From contig JAICVC010000090.1 of assembly GCA_025935515.1 (NCBI GenBank), positions 1 through 8,489 on the forward strand: a DNA stretch of 8,489 nt, given 5' to 3'. Position 1 is the first letter of the stretch, and each line of letters starts with the position of its first letter. Made by a program: the position numbers and the translations under genes. A model generated the notes under the pieces. The model was not told the origin of the DNA and ran no database searches. It worked only from the letters and a program-made list of their open reading frames with translations. Below are positions 1 through 6,336 of the stretch, one piece after another. This stretch comes from Sphingomonas sp. Its GTDB lineage: Bacteria > Pseudomonadota > Alphaproteobacteria > Sphingomonadales > Sphingomonadaceae.

Positions 1-397
1 AGCCGTCGGGCGAGACGATGAATCCCGAACCGAGCGAGCCGGCCTCGCGGGTCCGCGGCTGGGCGCCGCTGCCGCTGCCGCCGCTATTGTCGTTGTTGCC
101 CTGCGGTTGGGTCGGGTCGAACCGGCGGAAGAATTCCTCGAAGGGATCGGACTGGGTCCGCACCGGGACCGGATGCTTGGTCGAGATATTGACCACCGCC
201 GGCTGCAGCTTGGCGACCAGGTCGGCGAAGGACATTGGTGCGCCCGGCCTCGGCGCGAGCGCCGCGGTCCCGGGGGCGTTCTGCGCGACCTGCGCGCCGG
301 CCTGCCCGGTGGCGAGAGAAAATGCCGTTCCCCCGATCAGCAGGGCCATTGCGACCCCGTAGGCGTAGCGCACTTTTCCGGACTCCTTCGACCTCAT
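1..397 (-). CDS. degP: Do/DegP-family periplasmic serine protease, N-terminal part (cut by window edge)
   Basis: The first 132 codons of a periplasmic serine endoprotease/chaperone of the DegP (HtrA/Do) family, which degrades or refolds damaged envelope proteins. Residues 1-10 are basic, about 11-30 are hydrophobic (YAYGVAMALLIGG), and a signal peptidase site is likely near AGA/QV (about 35), so export is expected. The mature start SFADLVAKLQPAVVNIST (56-73) is typical of Do proteases. The DPFEEFFRRF segment (84-93) and the Gly/Asn/Ser-rich linker (100-113) match the variable loop. GSLGSGFIVSPDG (120-132) is the entrance to the trypsin-like domain. The catalytic His, Asp and Ser and the PDZ domains would lie beyond the edge and are not seen. 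The ATG start is supported by GGAG five bases upstream. It lies 108 bases downstream of hflC on the same strand. The family call is strong; the exact paralogue (degP, degQ or mucD type) is not decidable here. Confidence 0.9.
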   Translation of the reverse strand, partial: MRSKESGKVRYAYGVAMALLIGGTAFSLATGQAGAQVAQNAPGTAALAPRPGAPMSFADLVAKLQPAVVNISTKHPVPVRTQSDPFEEFFRRFDPTQPQGNNDNSGGSGSGAQPRTREAGSLGSGFIVSPDG

Positions 398-402
398 CGA
401 TA

Positions 403-406
403 CTCC
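403..406 (-). promoter_or_regulatory. Ribosome binding site of the degP-like gene
   Basis: On the minus strand the sequence reads GGAG-TATCG-ATG, a Shine-Dalgarno core five bases before the start codon. It fixes the start at 397. A nearer upstream ATG that includes part of this motif is out of frame. Confidence 0.6.
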
Positions 407-505
407 ATCAATTGGGGTGGGACGCAAGCATTGGTTGGACGCTTGGGCGCTAATGTCGCCACCGCCTTAACGCCGTTTGAACGCCTCCGGGTTCAGGACA
501 CCGAC

Positions 506-1369
506 TTATTTCGAGCGTCCAGAGAATTCCTTCAGATAGTCGTTCTGCGGCGACAAAATGATGGTCGTCGGCGAAGGCTTCTCCTGGCCGTCGCCGATGA
601 AGGTCGTCTGGTAGCTCTGCATCGCCCGGTAGAAATCGTAGAACTGCGGGTCCTTGCCGAAGCTCGCGGCATAGGTCCGCGACGCTTCCGCATCGGCCTC
701 GGCCCGAATGACCTGCGCCTGCTTCGCGCCCTGGGCGCGGATCGAGCGAGCTTCCTGCTCGCGCGCGGTCCGCATCCGGTCGAACGCCGACGACAGCGGC
801 GCGCCGTCCGGCAAATCGGTACGCTTGATGCGGACGTCGAGCACCTCGACGCCATATTGGCTGGCGATGCGGTTGAGCGAGGTGCGGACGCTGTCCATGA
901 TCCCCTGCCGTTCGGGGGTCAGCAGCGACGCGAATTCGATCCGGCCAAGCTCATTGCGGACCTCCGACCCGAGGATCGGACGAAGCTGTTCCCGCAACTG
1001 CTCTTCGCTGCCGGCGCGGATGTACATCAGCAGGGGATTGACGATCCGGTAGCGTGCGAAGGCATCGACCTGCAGCCGGCGCTGGTCGGTCGACAGCACT
1101 TGCTGGCGCTGCATGTCCACATCCTGCACGCGCTTGTCGATCCACACGACCTGCTCGGCGAACGGGATCCGCCAGCTAATGCCCGCGCCGGCCCCGCCGA
1201 TCGGCCGGCCCGGCGTGAACTGATTGAGGATCCGCACCGGCTTGCCGAAACGGACGATCACCGCCTGCTTGGTTTCCGGGACGATCGGGAAGCTGCCGAG
1301 GATCAACAGCAGCACGAGGAGGGCAGCGATGCCCGCGACCACCGGGCGGCGGCGGATGAAGTCCGTCAC
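506..1369 (-). CDS. hflC: HflC, SPFH-domain subunit of the HflKC complex around FtsH
   Basis: A membrane-anchored SPFH/band 7 protein of 287 residues that partners HflK and, by family knowledge, forms a large cage around the FtsH protease and modulates its access to membrane substrates. An N-terminal basic stretch (IRRR, 5-8) is followed by one membrane helix (about 10-29), then the SPFH start PETKQAVIVRFGKPVR (31-46). A Gly-rich segment GRPIGGAGAG (54-63) precedes the ISWRIPF strand. VQDVDMQRQQVLSTDQRRLQVDAFARYRI (81-109) is the classic HflC core. A charged helical segment rich in Ala, Arg and Glu (about 199-235) forms the coiled part. The start is GTG, overlapping the hflK stop as GTGA, with AGGAG inside the last hflK codons eight bases upstream, so translation is probably coupled to hflK. 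Length matches the family (about 290-330). Identification is firm. Confidence 0.96.
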   Translation of the reverse strand: MTDFIRRRPVVAGIAALLVLLLILGSFPIVPETKQAVIVRFGKPVRILNQFTPGRPIGGAGAGISWRIPFAEQVVWIDKRVQDVDMQRQQVLSTDQRRLQVDAFARYRIVNPLLMYIRAGSEEQLREQLRPILGSEVRNELGRIEFASLLTPERQGIMDSVRTSLNRIASQYGVEVLDVRIKRTDLPDGAPLSSAFDRMRTAREQEARSIRAQGAKQAQVIRAEADAEASRTYAASFGKDPQFYDFYRAMQSYQTTFIGDGQEKPSPTTIILSPQNDYLKEFSGRSK

Positions 1370-2478
1370 TGCTGGCGCTCCTGCTGCGGCTGTTGCTGCT
1401 GTTGCTGCTTCTTCACTTCCGGCAGCGGCAGATAAGGGGTCACCCCGGGCGCTTCGACAATCGTCTTGTCGACCTTTGAAAGCACCTGCTCCATCGTCTC
1501 GTAGTACATGCGCCGGCGGGTCACCTCGGGCGCGAGCCTGTACTGTTCATAGACCTTGTCGAACGCGGTCGCCTCGCCCTGCGCCTTCTGGCGCAGCTGC
1601 AGCGAATAAGCGTTCGCATTGTTGATGTAGGTCTGGGCGTCCTGTTGCGCGGCGGTCACCTGCTTGAACGCGTCGTTGACCGCGTCGGGCGGGTCGGCCT
1701 GCTTGATGGCAATGCCCTGAACCTGGACCCCGGCCCGGTAGGAATCGAGGATCCGCTGCATGTTGGTGGCGACCTGCGCCTCGATCTCCGCGCGGCGGTC
1801 GCCCATCGCGTCATTGAGCGTCACTTGACTGACCACCGCGCGCATCGCGCTCTCGGCGACTTCGCGGATGGTCTCGTCGGGCTGGGCGAGCTGGAACAGA
1901 TAGAGCTCGGGTGTGCGGATGTTCCAGCGGACCGAATAGGCGAGGTCGATAAGGTTCTGGTCGCCGGTCAGCATCAGGTCGTCGCCGCCCGCCGAGCCAA
2001 GGTCGATGGTGCGGATATTCTCGACGTCGATCTTCGTCACTCGATCGATCGGCGACGGGAAGGTCAGACTGACGCCCGGCCCCAGGGTCGAGCTGTAACG
2101 TCCGAACTGCGTGACCACGCCGCGCTGTCCCGGCGAAATGGAATGAAACGAGGTCCATACCAGCCAGATCAGCACGAACCCGAGCACACCCCACAGGATC
2201 AGCGACCGGTCAGGCCGGCCCGGCAGCCCGCCACCGCCGCCGCCGAAGCGCGCCCGGCTCCGGCGCAGGAGGTCATCGAGCGCTGAAACATTCGAGCTGC
2301 CGAAGCTCGGGCGGCGCAGGCGGCGCGGCTGCTCGCCCCCCCACGGACCCTTGCCGTCATTGCCGCCGTCGCCCGATGGAGACTCTTCGCCGCCGTCGCT
2401 GCTGCTTGGGCCCCACGGGCCTTTGGTGTCTGCGAACAGCGCGCGTGCGCGGCTGCCCCACCCCGTCAAAATGCTCAT
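1366..2478 (-). CDS. hflK: HflK, SPFH-domain subunit of the HflKC complex around FtsH
   Basis: 370 residues, the partner of HflC in the inner-membrane HflKC/FtsH assembly. The N-terminal cytoplasmic tail is Gly/Ser/Pro-rich and carries KGPWG twice (19-23 and 43-47). ALDDLLRRSRARFGGG (66-81) corresponds to the LDD..RK segment of E. coli HflK. One membrane helix lies at about 92-110 (SLILWGVLGFVLIWLVW). The SPFH domain begins at ISPGQRGVVTQFGRY (114-128), with LGPGVSLTFPSPID and QNLIDLAYSVRWNI as further hallmarks. The C-terminus is glutamine-rich (six consecutive Gln, then PQQERQQ). I place the start at the ATG in MSILTGWG. The open frame extends 95 codons further upstream, but that part overlaps mrp and is Arg-rich antisense-like sequence. 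No Shine-Dalgarno is seen before the chosen ATG. It is first in the hflK-hflC-degP cluster. Confidence 0.95.
   Translation of the reverse strand: MSILTGWGSRARALFADTKGPWGPSSSDGGEESPSGDGGNDGKGPWGGEQPRRLRRPSFGSSNVSALDDLLRRSRARFGGGGGGLPGRPDRSLILWGVLGFVLIWLVWTSFHSISPGQRGVVTQFGRYSSTLGPGVSLTFPSPIDRVTKIDVENIRTIDLGSAGGDDLMLTGDQNLIDLAYSVRWNIRTPELYLFQLAQPDETIREVAESAMRAVVSQVTLNDAMGDRRAEIEAQVATNMQRILDSYRAGVQVQGIAIKQADPPDAVNDAFKQVTAAQQDAQTYINNANAYSLQLRQKAQGEATAFDKVYEQYRLAPEVTRRRMYYETMEQVLSKVDKTIVEAPGVTPYLPLPEVKKQQQQQQPQQERQQ
1381..1418 (-). repeat. CAG/CAA glutamine-codon tract at the hflK 3' end
   Basis: The last codons of hflK are an almost pure run of CAG and CAA triplets, encoding six glutamines, PQQ, then ERQQ. 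It is a short imperfect trinucleotide repeat. It also contains the AGGAG that serves as the hflC ribosome binding site, so sequence and length here affect both proteins. Confidence 0.6.
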
Positions 2479-2550
2479 CGGCGATGAATATAGACACGGT
2501 CCAACGGAAAAACAGTGCCAAGCGCGGCCCCGCTTCCTATGTCCCCGGCG
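2479..2550. promoter_or_regulatory. Divergent hflK / mrp intergenic region with overlapping -10-like hexamers
   Basis: This short AT-richer spacer separates two divergent units. TATATT on the minus strand (2487-2492) and TATAGA on the plus strand (2489-2494) overlap and both resemble -10 elements. Neither has a good TTGACA-type -35 at 16-18 bases. If the minus-strand hexamer is used, the hflK transcript would start within a few bases of its ATG, which fits the lack of a Shine-Dalgarno. This is a by-eye prediction only. Confidence 0.3.
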
Positions 2551-3498
2551 ATGACCCACCCCGCCGATCCGCTGACCGCCCTTCCCCACGACGAGCGCAT
2601 CCGCTCTCGCAAGGTCGCCAATGGCGTTGCGACGGTCATCGTGGACGCGACCGGCCTCACGCCAAACGACAGCAAACGGGTGGAGGACGAAGTCCATGCG
2701 GCGGCGCTTTCGACCCCCGGCGTGAAAGAAGCGCGGATCGCGATGACGGCGTCGCAGCCGCACCGGACCCTGATCGCCATCGGCAGCGGCAAGGGCGGCG
2801 TCGGCAAATCAACCGTATCCGCGAATCTCGCCATCGCGCTTGCAAGAGCCGGCAAGAAGATCGGGCTGATCGACGCCGACGTCTACGGACCCTCGCAGCC
2901 GACTCTGCTCGGCAAGCACGACAAGCCCGAAGCGGAAAACGAGAAGCTGCTTCCGGTCGAAGCGCACGGCATCCGCTTCCTGTCGCTCGGGCAGCTCGTA
3001 TCGCCCGGGCATGCGCTCGCCTGGCGCGGGCCGATGGCCACCGGCGCGCTGGCCAATCTGATCGAGGCCGACTGGGGCGATGCCGAGCTTCTGCTGGTCG
3101 ACCTGCCTCCAGGAACCGGGGACGTGCAACTGTCCTTGATCCAGCGCTCGCGGCCGGCCGGCGCGGTGATCGTCTCGACCCCACAGGACCTGTCGCTGAT
3201 CGACGCCCGCCGCGCCGTCGACCTGTTCAACAAGACCAGCGTGCCGGTGCTGGGAATCATCGAGAATATGGCGACCTATGTCTGTCCCCATTGCGGCCAG
3301 GCGTCGCATCCGTTCGGAACCGGCGGCGCCGAGCAAGCCGCCGTCGAACTGGGCGTGCCGTTCCTCGGCCGCCTTCCATTGTCGCTGACCATTCGGGAGG
3401 CATCGGACGCCGGCCGGCCCCCGGCAGCTTCGGATGGCCCGGAAGCGGATGCTTTTACCGAGATTGCCCAGAAACTATTGGCGGCCGTGACGCATTGA
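2551..3498 (+). CDS. mrp: Mrp/ApbC-family Fe-S cluster carrier ATPase
   Basis: A cytosolic P-loop ATPase of the Mrp/NBP35 family that, by family knowledge, binds and passes Fe-S clusters to apoproteins. With the ATG at 2551 it is 315 residues. A shortened MIP18-like N-terminal domain (about 1-68) ends in GVKEARIAMTAS. The deviant Walker A SGKGGVGKST is at 79-88, the switch region IDADVYGPSQP at 107-117, LLVDLPPGTGDVQL at 181-194, and IENMATYVCPHCG at 238-249. The CxxC of the last motif (Cys245 and Cys248) is the bridging cluster-binding pair. No clear ribosome binding site precedes 2551. Alternatives are the in-frame ATG at 2539 and a GTG at 2515, which has GGA six bases upstream; 2551 is chosen because the residues before it are low-complexity. 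The C-terminal end is certain. It is divergent from hflK and 22 bases before the CoA-binding gene. Confidence 0.93.
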   Translation: MTHPADPLTALPHDERIRSRKVANGVATVIVDATGLTPNDSKRVEDEVHAAALSTPGVKEARIAMTASQPHRTLIAIGSGKGGVGKSTVSANLAIALARAGKKIGLIDADVYGPSQPTLLGKHDKPEAENEKLLPVEAHGIRFLSLGQLVSPGHALAWRGPMATGALANLIEADWGDAELLLVDLPPGTGDVQLSLIQRSRPAGAVIVSTPQDLSLIDARRAVDLFNKTSVPVLGIIENMATYVCPHCGQASHPFGTGGAEQAAVELGVPFLGRLPLSLTIREASDAGRPPAASDGPEADAFTEIAQKLLAAVTH

Positions 3499-3520
3499 GC
3501 CTCCAGGAAGGAACGCCGTT

Positions 3521-3958
3521 ATGCCGCTCATCCGCGACGAGGACATTGCCCGGCTGCTGACTAACGCGCGAACGATCGCCGTCGTCGGCGCCTCGGACCG
3601 CCCAAGCCGCCCGTCGTACGGGGTGATGAAATTCCTCCAGGACTGGGGCTATCGCGTAATCCCGGTAAACCCGCAGATCACCGGCGAGCACGTGCTGGGC
3701 GAGTTCGTCTGGCGCGAGCTCGCGCAGATCGGCGTTCCGATCGACATCGTCGACATCTTCCGCCGCCCCGAGGCGGCCGCCGAAGCCGTCGAGCAGGCGA
3801 TCTTCGTCGGCGCCAAGGCGGTGTGGATGCAGATCGGCGTCATCAACGAGGCGGCGGCCGCGAAAGCCGAGGCGGCCGGCCTCGAAGTCGTCATGGACCG
3901 TTGCCCGAAGATCGAGATTCCGCGGCTTGGCGTGCCGCGAATTGCCGCCGACGCCTAG
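3521..3958 (+). CDS. CoA-binding domain protein (YccU-type, Rossmann fold)
   Basis: 145 residues forming a single CoA-binding/NAD-like Rossmann domain, as in E. coli YccU and the N-terminal part of succinyl-CoA synthetase alpha. ARTIAVVGASDRPSRPSYGVMKFLQ (16-40) contains the nucleotide loop GAS. YRVIPVNP (44-51), DIVDIFRRPE (75-84), AVWMQIGVIN (100-109) and the C-terminal MDRCPKIEIPRL (125-136) are all standard for this group. The actual biochemical role is not established; family members bind CoA in vitro. The start ATG has a strong AGGAAGGA eight bases upstream in the 22-base gap after mrp, so it is probably co-transcribed with mrp. Its TAG stop overlaps the TAG of the convergent pmbA. Length and composition are ordinary. 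Confidence 0.92.
   Translation: MPLIRDEDIARLLTNARTIAVVGASDRPSRPSYGVMKFLQDWGYRVIPVNPQITGEHVLGEFVWRELAQIGVPIDIVDIFRRPEAAAEAVEQAIFVGAKAVWMQIGVINEAAAAKAEAAGLEVVMDRCPKIEIPRLGVPRIAADA
3955..3958. other. CTAG palindrome supplying both convergent stop codons
   Basis: The plus-strand CoA-binding gene ends in TAG at 3956-3958 and the minus-strand pmbA ends in TAG on the complement of 3955-3957. The two genes share a 4-base tail-to-tail overlap with no room for an intervening terminator. Confidence 0.9.
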
Positions 3959-5301
3959 GCGGCCGCGACCGTCATTTCCGGGATCAGAATCGTCGGCGCG
4001 TCGATGCCGCGACGGAACTCGAGGTCGCTGGCCGGCTCCAGCGTGGCGAACATGTCGACCAGGTTCGCGGCAATGGTGATTTCGGCAACCGGCTCGGCGA
4101 TCTCGCCGTTTCGCACTATGAACCCCACCGCGCCGCGGCTGTAATCGCCAGTCACCGGGTTCACGCCCTGCCCGATGAGTTCGATGATCAGCACCGCTTC
4201 CGGGTAAGCCGCAAGCAGCTCCTCGCGCGCGCGCTCGCCGGCGTCGAGATAAAGGTTGCTCGGCGATGCGCTCGGCGCGCCGCCGGCTCCGCGCGCTGCA
4301 TGGCCGGTCGGCTCGATCCCCAATTGGCGCGCCGATGCGCTTTCCGCGATCCAGGTCTTGAGGATCCCGTCGGAGACCAGCTCTTGCCGCGACACGCGCA
4401 CGCCCTCCCCGTCGAAGGCCCGCGAGCGGAGGCCGCGCCGGCGCAGCGGATCGTCGACGATGCCGATCCCCGGCGCGAACAGTGCTGAGCCCAATTTGTC
4501 CTGCAGGAAGCTGGTCTTGCGGGCGATTGCCGCTCCGCTGATGGCCCCGGCGAAATGGCCGAGCAGGCTCGCCGAGACGCGCGGATCGAACAGGACCGGA
4601 TATTTGCCGGGCTTCGGCCGCGTCGGATTGAGCCGCGCGACCGCCCGCTCACCGGCGCGGCGGCCAATGTCTTCGGCGCTTTCCAAATCGCCGAGATGCC
4701 GCGCGCTATGCCACGCGTGGTCGCGCTGCATGGTCGAACCCTCGCCCGCGATCACCGAAGCGGAACAGCCGTGCCCGCTGCTCCGATAGGCGCCCGAGAA
4801 GCCGCCTGAGGTCGCGAGCGCAATCGTTGACGCCGAGGCACTGGCGCCGCATCCGCTCGAATTGGTCACGCCCTCGACCGCGAGGGCCGCCGCCTCGGCC
4901 TCGAGCGCCCGCGCACGAAGCTCGGATGGGTCGGGCTCCCGGCCATCGTCGCTTTCGAGATCGGCGAGATCGCCCGACTGCAGGAGTTCTTCCGGGGCGA
5001 GTCCGGCGTACGGGTCTTCGGGCGCTTCCCGGGCCATCGCCAGGCAGCGTTCGACCAAGGCCGCGAGCGCCTCGTCCGAAAGGTCGGACGAGGCGACCGT
5101 CGCCGAGCGTTGACCGACGAACAGTCGAAGCCCCACTTCCTCCCCTTCGGAACGGCTGACGCTGTCGATTTGCTTCAGGCGCACCTGCACGCCCGACGAG
5201 CGTTCGCCGACATAGAGGGCGTCGGCTGCGCTCGCGCCGGCACCCATTCCGCGCTCGACCAGCGATTGAGCGACGGACCGGGCTTCGTCGGGAGAAAGCA
5301 T
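3955..5301 (-). CDS. pmbA: PmbA/TldE-family protein, partner of the TldD metalloprotease
   Basis: 448 residues of the modulator-of-DNA-gyrase family. TldD/TldE(PmbA) heterodimers proteolyse modified peptides such as microcin B17 precursor and CcdA; TldE is the subunit without the zinc HExxxH motif, and none is seen here. The C-terminal signature GQGVNPVTGDYSRGAVGFIVRNGEI (377-401), followed by EPVAEITIAANLVDMF, is diagnostic of PmbA. VRLKQIDSVSRSEGEEVGLRLFVGQRSATVASSDLS (40-75) is the usual N-terminal domain, and YPVLFDPRVSASLLGHFAGAISG (234-256) the mid-domain start. The ATG lies 12 bases after the ubiA stop and in the same frame; no other start codon lies between. No Shine-Dalgarno is visible and a GC hairpin covers the expected position, suggesting dependence on ubiA translation. 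No tldD is in the window. Identification is firm; the target in this organism is unknown. Confidence 0.95.
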   Translation of the reverse strand: MLSPDEARSVAQSLVERGMGAGASAADALYVGERSSGVQVRLKQIDSVSRSEGEEVGLRLFVGQRSATVASSDLSDEALAALVERCLAMAREAPEDPYAGLAPEELLQSGDLADLESDDGREPDPSELRARALEAEAAALAVEGVTNSSGCGASASASTIALATSGGFSGAYRSSGHGCSASVIAGEGSTMQRDHAWHSARHLGDLESAEDIGRRAGERAVARLNPTRPKPGKYPVLFDPRVSASLLGHFAGAISGAAIARKTSFLQDKLGSALFAPGIGIVDDPLRRRGLRSRAFDGEGVRVSRQELVSDGILKTWIAESASARQLGIEPTGHAARGAGGAPSASPSNLYLDAGERAREELLAAYPEAVLIIELIGQGVNPVTGDYSRGAVGFIVRNGEIAEPVAEITIAANLVDMFATLEPASDLEFRRGIDAPTILIPEMTVAAA

Positions 5302-5306
5302 GAGCG

Positions 5307-5322
5307 GCGCGCACTAGCGCGC
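5307..5322 (-). other. GC hairpin across the ubiA stop, just before the pmbA start
   Basis: On the minus strand GCGCGC-TAGT-GCGCGC forms a perfect 6-bp stem with a 4-base loop that contains the ubiA TAG. The stem ends five bases before the pmbA ATG and so covers the position where a ribosome binding site would be. No U-tract follows, so it is not a typical intrinsic terminator. A role in translational coupling is inference. Confidence 0.5.
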
Positions 5323-6228
5323 GGAAAGCCCGACGACCAGCATCCCGAGGAATACCAGCAGGCCGCACGTGCGGTTCGACCGGAACAGCCTTAGCGCCAG
5401 CTGACCGTCCCTGGGATCCGCCCGCAACACCTGGCCGGCGAGGTGCAAAGTGGCTGGCGCGAGCGCCATCAGTGCCAACCAGTCGGGCCGAACCATCCAC
5501 ACCGCCGCGCCCCAAAGCACGACGGCAATCGTGTAGAAAACCCCAACGCCGATCGCGGCCTTGTCGCCGAGGCGCCGGGCCGAGGATTTGACTCCGGCCA
5601 GCTCGTCGTCCTCGATGTCCTGGATCGCGTACAGCGTGTCGTAACCGACCACCCAGGCGATGCTCCCGAGCCACAACAGCAGCGGCGCAAGCGCGAAGCT
5701 GCCCGTCACGCCCGGCCAGCCGACCAGCGCCCCCAACGAGAAGACGAGGCCGAGCCACGCCTGCGGCCACCAGGTGATCCGTTTCATGAACGGATAGGCC
5801 GCGACCGGCGCGATGCTGGCGAGCGCGATGAGCGCGGCAATCCACTTCAGCTGCACCAGCACCGCCAGCCCGACGAGGCACAGCAGCGCGATCAACGCCC
5901 AGGCGGCGCGCACCGGCACCCGCCGGCTGGCGAGCGGCCTGAGGCGCGTCCGTTCGACGCTGCGGTCGAGGTCGCGGTCGACGATGTCGTTGTAGCCGCA
6001 GCCGGCGCTGCGCATCGCGAAGGCGCCGAGGAACAGCCATAGGAACAGGTCCCAGCGCGCCTCGACGCCGGCCAAAGCGACGCTCCACGCGCACGGCCAG
6101 TAAAGCAGCCACGTGCCGATCGGCCGGTCGAGCCGCATCAACGAGGCGTAGGGGCGCAAGCTCGGCGGCAGCGCGCCGATGAAACCGCGGCGCTCGCTGT
6201 CGGGGACGACGTCGATAGAAGACGTCAC
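5314..6228 (-). CDS. ubiA: 4-hydroxybenzoate polyprenyltransferase (ubiquinone synthesis)
   Basis: An integral membrane prenyltransferase of 304 residues that attaches the polyprenyl chain to 4-hydroxybenzoate, the first membrane step of ubiquinone synthesis. The first Asp-rich Mg-diphosphate motif is NDIVDRDLDRSVERTRLRPLAS (80-101), with Asp81, Asp84 and Asp88. The second is YDTLYAIQDIEDD (196-208), with Asp197, Asp204 and Asp207/208. LMRLDRPIGTWLLYWPCAWS (30-49) is the conserved N-terminal helix entry. Several hydrophobic helices follow (about 58-76, 108-128, 130-146, 158-175, 180-197, 223-245, 248-264, 283-302). The start is GTG, with AGGA eight bases upstream; no earlier ATG is suitable and the next Met (31) is inside the conserved region. 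It heads the ubiA-pmbA unit and diverges from the small secreted protein gene. The prenyl chain length cannot be read from the sequence. Confidence 0.95.
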   Translation of the reverse strand: MTSSIDVVPDSERRGFIGALPPSLRPYASLMRLDRPIGTWLLYWPCAWSVALAGVEARWDLFLWLFLGAFAMRSAGCGYNDIVDRDLDRSVERTRLRPLASRRVPVRAAWALIALLCLVGLAVLVQLKWIAALIALASIAPVAAYPFMKRITWWPQAWLGLVFSLGALVGWPGVTGSFALAPLLLWLGSIAWVVGYDTLYAIQDIEDDELAGVKSSARRLGDKAAIGVGVFYTIAVVLWGAAVWMVRPDWLALMALAPATLHLAGQVLRADPRDGQLALRLFRSNRTCGLLVFLGMLVVGLSAR

Positions 6229-6336
6229 CCCGGCAGTCCTAACCTGGCGATGCTAAAACCGTCATTAACTTTGTGATAAAGCGGCTGTGGCGGCTGAGTC
6301 GCCAATTGTCTCCTAACCACATCGAGGGGCATGCTC
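6229..6336. promoter_or_regulatory. Divergent ubiA / secreted-protein intergenic region
   Basis: This spacer must contain promoters for both directions, but I see no convincing -35/-10 pair. It holds an AT-rich core near 6253-6280, a direct repeat GCGGCTG (6281-6287 and 6290-6296) and a small inverted repeat TGGCG...CGCCA (6288-6304). Either could be an operator, but both are short enough to occur by chance. Confidence 0.3.
6324..6329 (+). promoter_or_regulatory. Ribosome binding site choosing the start of the small secreted protein
   Basis: GAGGGG ends one base before the ATG at 6331 but seven bases before the in-frame ATG at 6337. Normal Shine-Dalgarno spacing therefore favours 6337 as the true start. 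Confidence 0.65.

Noticed and set aside
465..495. An EcfG-like GAAC...CGTT promoter upstream of the degP-like gene
   Set aside because: The first element is TGAAC rather than GGAAC and the 18-base spacing is longer than usual, so it is not supportable by eye.
107..1435. A 442-codon open frame on the plus strand, opposite hflC and the degP start
   Set aside because: It is the antisense shadow of well-identified minus-strand genes. Its product is Arg/Asp/Leu/His-rich with no domain, and long antisense frames are expected at this GC content.
2505..2520. A sigma-54-like TGGCAC element on the minus strand upstream of hflK
   Set aside because: The -12 part lacks the required GC (reads TTCC after TGGCAC-N5).
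2376..3560. A 394-codon plus-strand open frame over mrp
   Set aside because: A frame-shifted shadow of mrp; the mrp frame carries all the motifs.
4706..6112. A 468-codon minus-strand open frame spanning ubiA and the start of pmbA
   Set aside because: An out-of-frame shadow of ubiA and pmbA, with Arg/Gly/Ala-rich low-complexity translation.
6237..6318. The 8-mer TCCTAACC repeated at 6237-6244 and 6311-6318
   Set aside because: Too short and lacking flanking similarity; compatible with chance in a spacer, and not at element ends.
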